A stretch of 64,000 nucleotides of DNA, from positions 572,553-636,552 of the forward strand of contig NZ_LR698973.1 of NCBI RefSeq assembly GCF_902381825.1, given 5' to 3'. The stretch's first letter is position 1. Every line of letters starts with the position of its first letter. The notes beneath the pieces were generated by a model, which was given only the letters and a program-made list of their open reading frames with translations, did not search any database and was not told the origin of the DNA. Both the position numbers and the translations under genes were made by a program. The stretch comes from Pseudocoprococcus catus. Its GTDB lineage: Bacteria; Bacillota; Clostridia; Lachnospirales; Lachnospiraceae. This document shows, in pieces, positions 8,678-18,135 of this stretch.

Positions 8678-11600
8678 ATGAGTAAAGAATTAATGAATAC
8701 CACAGAGATGAAAGAAGTTATTTCAAAGAGAACGGCCTGCATGAAGGTGTTTGAACATGCAGACCACCGTTTTACAGCGGCCATTTACGGCACACCGGTC
8801 CACTACATGAAGGACGGCCGCTGGGAAGAGATCGACAACCGCCTGGAAGCGGCAGCTGATAAAGTGCCGGCTGATGCGGATGATATGAAAAATATCTCAG
8901 GTGCCTTCAAAGTCCGCCTGTCCAACAAGGTGAAGAAAAAGCAGATGGTTTCCCTGGGAGAGGGCAGCAGAAAGCTCACATGGGGCTTCGTGGATGCCAA
9001 CGCCGTGAAACGCCAGATTTTGAAAGAGACAGAGGAGGAGCAGCAGCCGGATAGTGCCGGTACGGAGGGTAATGCATCAGGCAGTGAAAAGGACCCCACA
9101 GCGGCCTATGCTGTCAGACATTTAAAGAGCCGCATCCTTTATCCGGAAGCCTTCCATGGTGTAGATATCCGTTACACCATCGGCCCGGAAAGCCTGAAAG
9201 AGGATCTGGTCTTAAAGCAGTCAGACGCAGTGCATGCTTTCACATGGCGCTATGCCCCGGGTGGGTTAAAGGCCAGACAGGAAGGTGCGGATATCGTCTT
9301 TGAGGATGCAGGGGGCAGGGAAGCCTACAGACTGTCTGCACCGTATATGACGGATGCCGCAGGGGAAGTGAGCCACGGCCTGACACTGACCCTGACAGAT
9401 GACGGCGGAGAAAAGAACAAGGAGGCGTATGTGAGACTGGAAGCGGATGCGGGATGGCTTGCGGCAGAAGAAAGAGCATATCCGGTGGTCATTGACCCGG
9501 TGGTGACCACCGATGTGGCCAGGGATAAGATCCAGGACTGCCATGTCTCTTCTTTCTACAATACAGACAATTTTTACAACAGCCATATCCTGAAGACAGG
9601 CAGGGTGGACGGTTCCGTCCTCAGAAGCTACCTGAAGTTCACCCTCCCGCAGCTCAACAAAGCTTCTGAGATGGTGACATCCGCCTGGTATGTGGCCATC
9701 AGACGCCCGGGCGGCTCAGACCAGCGCCGCATTGATATCCACCGTGTGACAAAGGACTGGAACAGTAAGACTGTCACATGGGACAACAAACCGTCTTACG
9801 ACCCGAAAGTGGCCGATTATATCGCTTTTTCAGGTTCTGGATTGACAAGACTGGTCTTTGATATCACAGGTGTGGTAAAAGACTGGTATGCGGATGGGAA
9901 GAACTACGGCCTGATGATGAAAGAGCATGGGGAGGAAGAAGGTACGTATAACGAATACATTTCATCTGATGACAATCTGGATGATAATGCGGCCACACGT
10001 CCCCAGATCATGATCCAGTACGTAAGCTGCGAGGGCCTGGAGGATTTCTGGACGTATCACCAGCATGATATCGGCAGGGCCGGTACAGGCTATGTGAATG
10101 ATTATAACGGCAGCCAGATCCTGGTGCATCCGACTTATGCCCTTTCCGGCAGCCGTGCACCTATCAGCCTGAGCCATGTGTTCAACAGCAGTGAACAGGG
10201 GGCGGATATCGGTTACGGCAAAGGCTTCCGTCTGAACTACCACCAGACCATGACGGCGAAGAAGATCGGAAGTACAGACTATTACTGCCAGACTGACGGT
10301 GACGGTACGAGAAGATATTTTGCCAAGGATACAACAGACAGCAAGTGGAAGGATGAGCTGGATCAGACCCGTATCCTGACACTGGATTCATCCAACAGAT
10401 ATACCGTGACGGATAAGGACGGCGGCAAACAGCACTTTTTAAACGGGCTGCTTGTAAAGGAGGAAGATGCTTCCGGCAACACGCTGTCGATCTTACACAA
10501 CGCATCGAAGATCGTGAAGCTGACAGACGGCTCCGGCCGTGAAGTCAATCTGGCCTATGGCAGTGACGGCCATCTGTCCAAACTGACGGATGCAGCAGGC
10601 AGGGTGACAGCATTTGGTTATACCAACGGTTTCCTGACATCCATCACAGACCCGGACGGTGCCGTGAGCCGCTTTACTTACGACACGGCAGCGGGCAAGG
10701 GCATGATGCTGACAGCGGCAGACCCTTACGGCTATAAAGTACAGTACAGCTATGGCAGCCGGGCCCCTTACAGGGTCAGCAAAGTCACGGAATATGCCGG
10801 CAGCACAGAGGGACAGAGCCTGACACTGGCTTACGGACACAACCGGACAAGCTTTACAGACAGCAAAGGAAGAAAAGAAGTCTATCTCTTTGACAATGCA
10901 GGGCGTACCGTCAGTGTGCGCAATGATGCCGGTTACGGTGCCGCATGGCAGTATCTGGATACGGCAAAGAACAAGAACAAACTGTCCGCAGCCACAGACC
11001 TGCGCTATGTATCCCCGCAGTATCTGAGGGGCGTCACGGGCGGTATGGCAGGCTGGACACGTTACAGCAATGCGGATCACGTTGTGGTGGAAGACAGTGC
11101 GGCAGGTGAAGCTTATATCGGCACAAAGTGTATCCGCATCCGCAGCACAGCAGCTTCCGGAGACGGTGCAGCGTTCCAGAACCTGACGGTAAAGGCGGGG
11201 AAGAAATATGTTTTTTCTGTTTATGTCAGAGCCAGTGTCAGTGAACTGGCGGCAAAAGGGCGTATCTGGCTGCAGATAGAGGATACAGCGAAGAATCTGG
11301 CGGTCGTGGCGGATTCAGCCGGCATCACGGCGGGTACGGAGGGCTTTAAGCGCCTGTCAGTGTCCTTTACGGCACCGGATAACGGGACAGGCAATGGCAC
11401 ATCCTCCTTAAGGATCCTTGCCAGGACCCGCAATTTCAAGGGAACTGCATGGTTTGACGGCCTCCAGATGGAAGAAGGGGAGGCAGCGGGACGCCTGAAC
11501 CTGGTTTCCAACAACTGCTTCCAGAATGGCATGACGGACCATACAGCATTACAGTTCGCTGGCGGTGACGGCGTGTTAAAGACCGGTGCGGCGGCACAGG

Positions 11601-14600
11601 TGCCGACCGTCTTAAAAGGCACTGTCAATGAGGATAAAGTCAACATCCGTGCGGCGGCAGGTACGGCGTATCAAGCCCTTGTCATGGCGCCGAAGGGCAC
11701 CAGTGCGACAATTCATGGGGCGGATTATGACAGTGACGGTTCTATCTGGTATGCCATCCGTGCAAAGATCAGCAATAAGATCTATGACGGCTATATGAAA
11801 GGCACCTATCTGAACCTGTCCATTTCAGGGGCGGTTGTGACAGTCAGGGGTGTGGTTGCGGCAGACAACCTGAACCTGCGTGCAGGTGCAGGCACCGGCT
11901 ACAGCGCAAAGACCATGATGGCGGCAGGCACAACGGTAGGCATCAAAGGTGCGGCAAAGGATAGCAGCGGCACGAAGTGGTATCGCCTGGCCTTTACAAA
12001 GAACGGCACACAGTATGATGGCTATGCATCTGCAGATTATGTGGCGGTCATGCGTCCATCCACTTCCCATGCGGCACCGTCTGGTACGCTGAATGTCCGA
12101 ACAGAACCGAATACATCCTGTTCTGTGGCCGTCCAGATCGGCAGCAGTGACAAGGTAAATATCGTCAGCCATGCCGGTTTAAAGAACGGAGACCTGTGGT
12201 ACGGTGTGAAACTGACCAAAGGAGGCAAAGCCTACACCGGTTATGTGCTGTCTGATCTTGTGACGGTTTCATCTACAGATGTTCCTGCAGAGATCCGGAT
12301 GGGACAGCAGGAAAAAGTACCGGGCGGCAACGGCCCGACAGGTGACAGCGTCTTAAAGATCACAGGGGATGAGAAGAACAACAAGCGCTGCTATCAGCCG
12401 CTTGCCATCTCCGGCAAAAAGGGCGACTGCTTCATGGCCTGCGGCTGGGGCTATGCCGACAGCGTGAGCCTGAAAGAGAAGTTCTTTGAAAGCGATCCCC
12501 ATGCAGGCAACAGCTTAAACAGCAGGAAGAACCGCCATTTTGGCCTCCATATCAACTTCATATCCAGTGATGCCAATGACAGGAATGACATCCACTATGC
12601 GGAATTCGGGGCAGACTGCAGTGAGTGGCAGTTCATGAACACCGCTTTTGTGGCGAAACATGATTATGTGCGGGTGGATATCGGCTTCTGTTATGGCAAC
12701 AACAGCAATCAGGCGTACTTTACAGGTCTTGGCCTTTATAAAGAAGAGTATGGCACAAGCTTTGCCTATGATGACAAGGGCAATGTGGTGAAGGTGACGG
12801 ACCAGGCGAAGAAAAACAGCAGCTTTGAGTATGACACAGCGGATAACTTAAAGAAGCTCATGGACCCGAAGGGCAATGCCTTTAAGTATGACTATGATAA
12901 AAAACACCGTGTGACAGGGGCGGCATCTGCGGCAGGCATGAAATATACCTTTGTCTATGATGATTATGGCAATCCGGTGACAGCGAGAACGGTTGATCCG
13001 TCGGCAGAGACGGATGCGAAGAAAGCCATGACATCAAAGGCGGTCTATACAACCGGCACGGCAGAAGGTCAGTACATGGCCTCCCAGACTTCACCGGAAG
13101 GGGTGACAACGGCGTATGCCTGGGATGTGACAAAAGGCCTTTTAAAGAATGTCAGTGTGTCCGGCCATCAGGCGGATTACAGCTATGACACCATGGACCG
13201 TCTGACAAAAGTCGCAGGAAAAGCAGCGGTAAACGGAACAGAAACAGATGTCCAGGTCCAGTATACCTATGACAGGGACCGTCTGACCAAGATCACCCAT
13301 AACGGTTTTGACTATACCTTTGCCTATGACGGATTCGGCAACAGAAAGAGCGTGTCCATTGCCGGAAAGGCGGCAGTCAGCCATGATTATGAGGCCAAGA
13401 ACGGCAATCTCTTAAAGAGCACCTATGCCAACGGCTGGGAAGTGACCTATACGTATGATAACCTTGACCGTGTGACAGAAGTAAAAGCATCAAAAGACGG
13501 CACAAGTTATACCATCGGACGGTATATCTATGACAAACTGGGAAGGGTGGCACGTTTTGTGGACGGACAGGTATCAGGAAAATCCTGTACCTACGGCTAT
13601 GACCTGACAGACAGGCTGTGTGAAGCAGTCTTTGATGACGGTACAGCCTACCGATACACTTATGATGCCAATGACTGCCTGGTAAAAGAAGTCCAGACGA
13701 CACCGGATGGCATAAGGACTGTTACAAGGGGCTATGATGCAGACAGCCGTGAAACATCGGTGGCCTGCGGCAGTGCCAGGGTTGAAAAGACCTTTGACAA
13801 GCTGGGAAGACTCACATCCATCAAAAGGAACGGCGGGAAACATACGACAACGTATACCTATGAGACAGCATCCGACGGCGGACAGACAGGACGGATAAAG
13901 ACCGTGAAAAACGGCAGCGGCACATGGGAGTATGCTTATGATGCCTGGGGCAATGTGTCTAAAGCCACAGAAAACGGCAGTGCAGACAGCCATACTTATA
14001 CCTATGATGCTCAGGGACAGCTGATCCGTGAATATGACCCGGATAAGAAGCTGTATCTCGGCTATCAGTACGATGCCGGCGGCAACCTGACGGAAGTGCG
14101 CAGTTACCCGGCAGGGGCAGAGGGCGGACCGGAAGGAACAGGGACAGTCCTTAAGCGTTTTGCCTATGGCAGCACATGGAAAGACCAGATGACATCGGTT
14201 ACAATGGACGGGAAGACAAGGAACTTCACCTATGATGCCAACGGCAATCTGCTCAGTGACGGGAAATATACCTACAGCTGGACAAAAGGAAGCCTGCTTG
14301 AGAAAGTGACAGGCGATGGCCTGGAGGCTGTCTATACCTATGACGCATCGGGCATCCGGACATCCAAGAAGGTGAACGGCATCACAACAGAATACCTGAC
14401 AGCGGGCGGCAGTGTCCTGTCCGAGAAGAAGAACGGCGTATGGCAGCATTACCTGTATGACGGCAGCGGTCAGCTGATGGCTATCCGTTATAAGGGCGCG
14501 GATTACTATTATATCCGTGACGGCTTAATGAGCATCACAGGACTGGTTGACGCCAATGGTGTGGCTGTAGTAAACTATAGATATGACAGTTGGGGTATAC

Positions 14601-15403
14601 TGACCGGCATCACAGGCAGCATGGCAGGGACACTTGGAAAGGATAACCCGTACAGATTTAAGGGGTACTACTATGATGAAGAGACGGGGATGTACTATCT
14701 GAAGAGCCGCTATTATCAGCCGGAGATCTGCAGGTTTATCAGTGCGGATAGTTATGATGTATTGACACAGTCTCCGATGGCATTAGTTGATACAAATTTG
14801 TATAATTATTGTGATAATAACCCTGTTTATAGGGAAGATGAGAATGGTCAGTTTTGGAACATAGTAATTCCAGCACTGATAGGTGCGGCTGTAGGTACAT
14901 TTTTGACGTGGGCAGCAACATCTGCAACAGGTCAGGAATATAGAACAAAAGATTATCTGAGTGATTTTGTAGCAGGATTTATTATCAATTTGATTCCGAT
15001 TAAAAATATATCTAGAGCATTCTATGTAATTTATACAACTGGTAAAGGCATATATGATGGTGAAGAACCAAAGAGTATTGCATTTAATGCAGCGATAGCA
15101 TGGACGGCTTCTTCATTGAATATTAGTGAAAGACTTAATTTGCCATATAAGACAAATTATGATAAAGTTGCTAATAATGTAATTGATGTAGTGGAAAATG
15201 CGGGAAGAGAGTTTGTAGGTGCTATTACAAGTAGAATTTTTAATTCAGGCCCTTCAAAAACTAAAGCGTCAAAATCGGTAAAAAATAGTTTTAAACGTAC
15301 TTTAATTTCTAATCAGATTATAAGGAAAGGGAAAAAAGTATATAGAAAGAGAGTGTATTATTATCGAGGACGAAAAGAATGGAGAATAGAAAGGATACAT
15401 TAA
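8678..15403 (+). CDS. Rhs/YD-repeat polymorphic toxin with unrecognised C-terminal tip
   Basis: A 2241-residue Rhs-family protein of the WapA-like Gram-positive type, expected to deliver a toxic C-terminal domain to neighbouring cells. Domains in order: an N-terminal DNRLE-containing region; a DNRLRE-type jelly-roll module (about 277-447); YD repeats (about 600-740); a carbohydrate-binding-like segment (about 800-960); three SH3b-like modules (about 978-1197); a long YD-repeat barrel (about 1364-1920); and the Rhs core (about 1923-2024) with PYRFKGYYYDEETGMYYLKS. The last ~190 residues, after DENGQFW, are the variable tip: a hydrophobic stretch, then a Lys/Arg-rich end. From about 14760 the DNA is clearly more AT-rich than the rest of the gene. 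I see no signal peptide. The AAGGAG start site is strong. Confidence 0.92.
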   Translation: MSKELMNTTEMKEVISKRTACMKVFEHADHRFTAAIYGTPVHYMKDGRWEEIDNRLEAAADKVPADADDMKNISGAFKVRLSNKVKKKQMVSLGEGSRKLTWGFVDANAVKRQILKETEEEQQPDSAGTEGNASGSEKDPTAAYAVRHLKSRILYPEAFHGVDIRYTIGPESLKEDLVLKQSDAVHAFTWRYAPGGLKARQEGADIVFEDAGGREAYRLSAPYMTDAAGEVSHGLTLTLTDDGGEKNKEAYVRLEADAGWLAAEERAYPVVIDPVVTTDVARDKIQDCHVSSFYNTDNFYNSHILKTGRVDGSVLRSYLKFTLPQLNKASEMVTSAWYVAIRRPGGSDQRRIDIHRVTKDWNSKTVTWDNKPSYDPKVADYIAFSGSGLTRLVFDITGVVKDWYADGKNYGLMMKEHGEEEGTYNEYISSDDNLDDNAATRPQIMIQYVSCEGLEDFWTYHQHDIGRAGTGYVNDYNGSQILVHPTYALSGSRAPISLSHVFNSSEQGADIGYGKGFRLNYHQTMTAKKIGSTDYYCQTDGDGTRRYFAKDTTDSKWKDELDQTRILTLDSSNRYTVTDKDGGKQHFLNGLLVKEEDASGNTLSILHNASKIVKLTDGSGREVNLAYGSDGHLSKLTDAAGRVTAFGYTNGFLTSITDPDGAVSRFTYDTAAGKGMMLTAADPYGYKVQYSYGSRAPYRVSKVTEYAGSTEGQSLTLAYGHNRTSFTDSKGRKEVYLFDNAGRTVSVRNDAGYGAAWQYLDTAKNKNKLSAATDLRYVSPQYLRGVTGGMAGWTRYSNADHVVVEDSAAGEAYIGTKCIRIRSTAASGDGAAFQNLTVKAGKKYVFSVYVRASVSELAAKGRIWLQIEDTAKNLAVVADSAGITAGTEGFKRLSVSFTAPDNGTGNGTSSLRILARTRNFKGTAWFDGLQMEEGEAAGRLNLVSNNCFQNGMTDHTALQFAGGDGVLKTGAAAQVPTVLKGTVNEDKVNIRAAAGTAYQALVMAPKGTSATIHGADYDSDGSIWYAIRAKISNKIYDGYMKGTYLNLSISGAVVTVRGVVAADNLNLRAGAGTGYSAKTMMAAGTTVGIKGAAKDSSGTKWYRLAFTKNGTQYDGYASADYVAVMRPSTSHAAPSGTLNVRTEPNTSCSVAVQIGSSDKVNIVSHAGLKNGDLWYGVKLTKGGKAYTGYVLSDLVTVSSTDVPAEIRMGQQEKVPGGNGPTGDSVLKITGDEKNNKRCYQPLAISGKKGDCFMACGWGYADSVSLKEKFFESDPHAGNSLNSRKNRHFGLHINFISSDANDRNDIHYAEFGADCSEWQFMNTAFVAKHDYVRVDIGFCYGNNSNQAYFTGLGLYKEEYGTSFAYDDKGNVVKVTDQAKKNSSFEYDTADNLKKLMDPKGNAFKYDYDKKHRVTGAASAAGMKYTFVYDDYGNPVTARTVDPSAETDAKKAMTSKAVYTTGTAEGQYMASQTSPEGVTTAYAWDVTKGLLKNVSVSGHQADYSYDTMDRLTKVAGKAAVNGTETDVQVQYTYDRDRLTKITHNGFDYTFAYDGFGNRKSVSIAGKAAVSHDYEAKNGNLLKSTYANGWEVTYTYDNLDRVTEVKASKDGTSYTIGRYIYDKLGRVARFVDGQVSGKSCTYGYDLTDRLCEAVFDDGTAYRYTYDANDCLVKEVQTTPDGIRTVTRGYDADSRETSVACGSARVEKTFDKLGRLTSIKRNGGKHTTTYTYETASDGGQTGRIKTVKNGSGTWEYAYDAWGNVSKATENGSADSHTYTYDAQGQLIREYDPDKKLYLGYQYDAGGNLTEVRSYPAGAEGGPEGTGTVLKRFAYGSTWKDQMTSVTMDGKTRNFTYDANGNLLSDGKYTYSWTKGSLLEKVTGDGLEAVYTYDASGIRTSKKVNGITTEYLTAGGSVLSEKKNGVWQHYLYDGSGQLMAIRYKGADYYYIRDGLMSITGLVDANGVAVVNYRYDSWGILTGITGSMAGTLGKDNPYRFKGYYYDEETGMYYLKSRYYQPEICRFISADSYDVLTQSPMALVDTNLYNYCDNNPVYREDENGQFWNIVIPALIGAAVGTFLTWAATSATGQEYRTKDYLSDFVAGFIINLIPIKNISRAFYVIYTTGKGIYDGEEPKSIAFNAAIAWTASSLNISERLNLPYKTNYDKVANNVIDVVENAGREFVGAITSRIFNSGPSKTKASKSVKNSFKRTLISNQIIRKGKKVYRKRVYYYRGRKEWRIERIH

Positions 15404-15406
15404 AAC

Positions 15407-15994
15407 GTGGATGAGGATAAAATTATAATTATACCTGAAAAATATTATATGCAAATCTATCAAGTGGGTTTTTGGTTTCTTATAATCATGTCTATTATAT
15501 GTATAGCGTATGGTTTTTTTGCAAATGAAAAAGCATGGTTAACGTATACTATAATAGGGATTGTTGTAGGAGAAGTAATATTGATTCGAGAATGGTTTAG
15601 CTTTGGCAGAGTGATAGAGATGGATAAAGAAGGCTGTACCGTCAAATGGCGAAACCGCAGTAAGGAATATCGCTGGAGTGAATTAAAAACAAGAAGGATA
15701 GAGAATAATATAAAATCATGTTATACAAATTGCCGCAAATGCGCAGTGATTTCTCCGTATGAAATAAAAAGATTTCGAAAGAAAGATCCAATGAGCTATT
15801 TTATAAATATTTTACATTGGAGAGATTGGAGTACTTTTTATGTATATTTAGATAGCGGAAAAATAAATGATGGAAAGAATAGTTATGAAGGCGGAATTAA
15901 CGAAAGTATATTCAGAGGAAAAATTGCTCAATGGGGAGTAACATTTGATGATGTTAACTTGAAAAAAGTTAAACCATGGGAAGAAATATTATAA
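15407..15994 (+). CDS. Probable Rhs immunity protein (two membrane spans plus PH-like domain)
   Basis: It begins with a GTG 3 nt after the rhs stop, the standard place for a cognate immunity gene. The 195-aa product has two hydrophobic spans (about 17-37 and 43-60), then a cytosolic part with KEGCTVKWRNRSKEYRWSEL and a C-terminal PWEEIL. It is AT-rich like the toxin tip, so the two probably moved together. A protein of the same layout (two spans, an x-W-x-E-L motif, a closing PWKEQI) is encoded at 35797-36369 beside the rhs remnant. Immunity is inferred from position and pairing, not from a known domain. Confidence 0.6.
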   Translation: MDEDKIIIIPEKYYMQIYQVGFWFLIIMSIICIAYGFFANEKAWLTYTIIGIVVGEVILIREWFSFGRVIEMDKEGCTVKWRNRSKEYRWSELKTRRIENNIKSCYTNCRKCAVISPYEIKRFRKKDPMSYFINILHWRDWSTFYVYLDSGKINDGKNSYEGGINESIFRGKIAQWGVTFDDVNLKKVKPWEEIL

Positions 15995-16012
15995 CCATTC
16001 CATTTTATTCTC

Positions 16013-16038
16013 AATGCCCCGCATTCTTGCGGGGCATT
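16013..16038 (+). terminator. GC-rich hairpin after the rhs-immunity pair
   Basis: AATGCCCCGC (16013-16022) pairs perfectly with GCGGGGCATT (16029-16038) around a 6-nt loop. The following Ts are few, so this is either a weak terminator or an RNA-stabilising hairpin before the holin gene. Confidence 0.55.
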
Positions 16039-16108
16039 CCCTTACCACAAGAAAAATAAACTGAAAATATACAAACAAAAAATTGAGAGGAAAGGAGATT
16101 GATGAAAG

Positions 16109-16642
16109 ATGAGAGATTTAATGTTACAGTTTTCAAATAACATTTTTATAGAAATCCTGATGCTGGCTATCTGCGCGGATACACTGCTGGGGGTTCTTCG
16201 GGCCATCAAGTTTCGACAGTTCAACAGTTCTGTGGGTATCGACGGAGCTATCAGAAAGGTGGCCATGGTTGTCAGTGTAGGGATTTTGATGCTGGCGGAT
16301 TTACTGATTCATGTGAATCTTCTGGCTTTTATACCTGAGGAATATGTGCATGATCTGGGTGTTCAGAAACTGGGGATGTGCGAATTCTTCTGTCTGCTGT
16401 TTACAGCCTGTGAATGTTTATCCGTATTGAAAAACATGGTTCTGTGCGGCCTGCCGGTGCCGAAGAAGGTCGAAAGCTGGCTGAGAGATTTTCTTGCCAA
16501 TATGACATCAGAGCTGCCAATGGACAATGGTATAAGTGATAAGATATATGAAGCAGGCGAGGCGAACACCAATGAAGCGAATACTAATAATAGTGTGCTG
16601 AATAAAATGAAGGCAGGAGGTGGAGAAAATGTCAGAAAATAA
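16109..16642 (+). CDS. Phage-type holin (TcdE/toxin-secretion holin family)
   Basis: A 177-aa membrane protein with three to four hydrophobic segments and the family pattern of small class holins that includes TcdE (IEILMLAICADTLLGVLRA, then FNSSVGIDGAIRKVA, a region that closely fits Phage_holin_4_1). Holins form pores for endolysin release, and some relatives serve in export of large toxins. The C-terminal tail is hydrophilic and rich in Asn and Glu. AAAGGAG at 16091-16097 serves the ATG at 16109. The downstream amidase start overlaps its end. No other phage structural genes surround it, which suggests a domesticated lysis pair tied to the rhs gene. Confidence 0.8.
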   Translation: MRDLMLQFSNNIFIEILMLAICADTLLGVLRAIKFRQFNSSVGIDGAIRKVAMVVSVGILMLADLLIHVNLLAFIPEEYVHDLGVQKLGMCEFFCLLFTACECLSVLKNMVLCGLPVPKKVESWLRDFLANMTSELPMDNGISDKIYEAGEANTNEANTNNSVLNKMKAGGGENVRK

Positions 16643-17597
16643 AAAGCTGTTAGTCGTCATTGACCCGGGACATACGGGGAATACCTATAATGCCGGAGCC
16701 GTGAAAGGTTATTATGAAAGCAAGGCTGTTTATGATTTGAGTCTTTATGAAAAGACAGCCCTGGAAAAGAGAGGGATTGATGTTATCCTGACAAGAGAAC
16801 GGAATCAGGACCCGGGGCTTTATGAACGCGGACAGATGGCAGTGAAAAAGGGGAACGGATATGCCAATGTTTTGTTTGAGAGCAACCATACGGATGCATT
16901 CAATGGAAAAGCCTGCGGTGTGACGGTGGTTCGTTCGGCACATCTTCCGGGATCAGAAAAACTGGCAGAGAAAATGATCGATGCCATTGTCAAAGTCATG
17001 AAGCCATCCACAGGCATTACTTATAACAGGGGAGTCGTGACAAAGACCCAGAGCAACGGCGCAGACTGGTATGGGGTTATCCGCGGGGCAGTATCTGGAG
17101 CAGCTTCACAGGGACAGGCGAAAAATGGCCCGGTTCGTTATGATTACATTGTTGAGCATGGCTTTCATGATAATCCCAAGGAATGTCTTTTTCTGTCGAA
17201 ACAGGAGGATTTAAAGGCTATAGCGGAGGCCAAGGCAGCTGCAATAGCAGAGTATTTTGGTATTGGGAATAAAAGCCAGCCAGCAAATCAAAGCGGGCAG
17301 AGCAGTCAGAATAACCGGAATAATAACAGTCATCAGGCAAATCAAAATACTTCGACAGATAGTACGACATTAAATAAAAAGACAGCATATCTGGTAAGAG
17401 TTTCTGTTGACGATCTGAACATCCGGCAGGCACCCACGATTCATTCAAAGGCTGTGGGATTTACAGGCAAGGGGGTATTTACCATTACAGAAGAAGCAAC
17501 GGGAATTGTCAATGCAGCCGGAGAGAAAAGCCAATGGGGAAAACTGAAATCAGGGCAGGGGTGGATATGCCTTGATTATGCCGAGAAAGTGGCTTGA
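16629..17597 (+). CDS. N-acetylmuramoyl-L-alanine amidase (Amidase_3) with C-terminal SH3 domain
   Basis: A zinc amidase that cleaves the bond between MurNAc and the stem peptide. The N-terminal catalytic domain shows VVIDPGHTG (first Zn His), a glutamate in VKGYYESKAVYDLSL, ESNHTDAF (Zn His) and YIVEHGFHDNPKE with the catalytic Glu. A Gln/Asn/Ser-rich linker (about 215-255) leads to an SH3b-type domain with VDDLNIRQAPTIHSKAV. There is no signal peptide, as for a holin-dependent endolysin. AGGAGG at 16615-16620 sets the start at 16629, inside the holin gene. It pairs with the holin as a lysis or secretion cassette. Confidence 0.88.
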   Translation: MSENKKLLVVIDPGHTGNTYNAGAVKGYYESKAVYDLSLYEKTALEKRGIDVILTRERNQDPGLYERGQMAVKKGNGYANVLFESNHTDAFNGKACGVTVVRSAHLPGSEKLAEKMIDAIVKVMKPSTGITYNRGVVTKTQSNGADWYGVIRGAVSGAASQGQAKNGPVRYDYIVEHGFHDNPKECLFLSKQEDLKAIAEAKAAAIAEYFGIGNKSQPANQSGQSSQNNRNNNSHQANQNTSTDSTTLNKKTAYLVRVSVDDLNIRQAPTIHSKAVGFTGKGVFTITEEATGIVNAAGEKSQWGKLKSGQGWICLDYAEKVA

Positions 17598-17622
17598 AAA
17601 GTTTGAAAAGAGTTTTAACCGG

Positions 17623-17651
17623 TTCAAGATAAAGGAATGAGATGCTATAAT
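17623..17651 (+). promoter_or_regulatory. Extended -10 promoter downstream of the amidase
   Basis: TATAAT at 17646-17651 with an upstream TGC (extended -10). The -35 is poor (TTCAAG at 17623-17628, 17-bp spacing). No ORF with a ribosome site follows before the terminator at 17934-17973. Confidence 0.55.
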
Positions 17652-17657
17652 GAAAGT

Positions 17658-17973
17658 ACTGTGATAAATTATAGTTGTAACAGTAGTAGCTGGTAAGAGA
17701 TATACTAATGATTATAAGGGATGATTGAACAAAAGGGGCGTCCGCTTTACGATTTTTTAATCGTTAAAGCGACGCCTTATTTACGCGAGCAACGAGCCAG
17801 GGTTCGTGCTTGCACAAGACTTTGGCGTTGCTAAGCGCCAGTGGCGCTTGTTTAGCAACGACCGAAACGGAGTGTAGAGGCCGCGATAACTTGAGAAACT
17901 CGCGGAGCGTGTTTCTCATAGTTTGATATACATGGGCCGCACGCTTTGGGGTTATTGGTGCAGCCCTTTTTTT
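17658..17973 (+). ncRNA. Candidate structured non-coding RNA of about 315 nt
   Basis: The segment runs from a promoter to a Rho-independent terminator and lacks a convincing ORF. It is dense in hairpins: TACTGT with ACAGTA near 17656-17684; a long stem near 17737-17778 (GGCGTC and a GCTTTACGATT arm around a T loop); GTTGCTAA with TTAGCAAC near 17833-17865; GAGAAAC with GTTTCTC near 17893-17919; and the terminal GGGC..GCA/TGC..GCCC stem. It does not match tmRNA, RNase P or SRP signatures I know. Transcription and class are inferred. Confidence 0.45.
17934..17973 (+). terminator. Intrinsic terminator of the candidate ncRNA
   Basis: GGGC-C-GCA (17934-17941) pairs with TGC-A-GCCC (17959-17966), followed by seven Ts. 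Bases 17959-17966 can instead pair with 17982-17989, which would serve the convergent DUF1540 transcript. Confidence 0.7.
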
Positions 17974-17976
17974 AGT

Positions 17977-18135
17977 TTAGCGGGCTGCAAAAGATTCGCA
18001 GTCGGTGCCCTCTTTTGTCTTAGGGGAACATTCGCAGGCGCCGATGCTGACACAGTTTAAGGTACAGTATTCCACATTACCTGCATGATGTTTACAATCA
18101 TGAACGCCACATTTAATTGAATTGTTTACTTCCAT
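17977..18135 (-). CDS. DUF1540 small cysteine-rich protein
   Basis: A 52-aa protein with eight cysteines (KCGVHDCKHH, EYCTLNCVSIGACECS, DCESF), the spacing expected of DUF1540, a small presumably metal-binding or disulfide-rich family common in Clostridia and sometimes linked to spores. AAAGGAG stands 9 nt before the ATG. It is transcribed toward the candidate ncRNA and shares its terminator region. The function of the family is unknown to me. Confidence 0.8.
   Translation of the reverse strand: MEVNNSIKCGVHDCKHHAGNVEYCTLNCVSIGACECSPKTKEGTDCESFAAR

Noticed and set aside
13574..14449. Minus-strand ORF of 291 codons inside rhs
   Set aside because: It is a shadow of the repetitive YD-repeat coding sequence, Cys- and His-rich by frame effect only.
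16109..17597. Holin and amidase as part of a prophage
   Set aside because: No capsid, tail, terminase or replication genes occur nearby; the neighbours are rhs, immunity and DUF genes.
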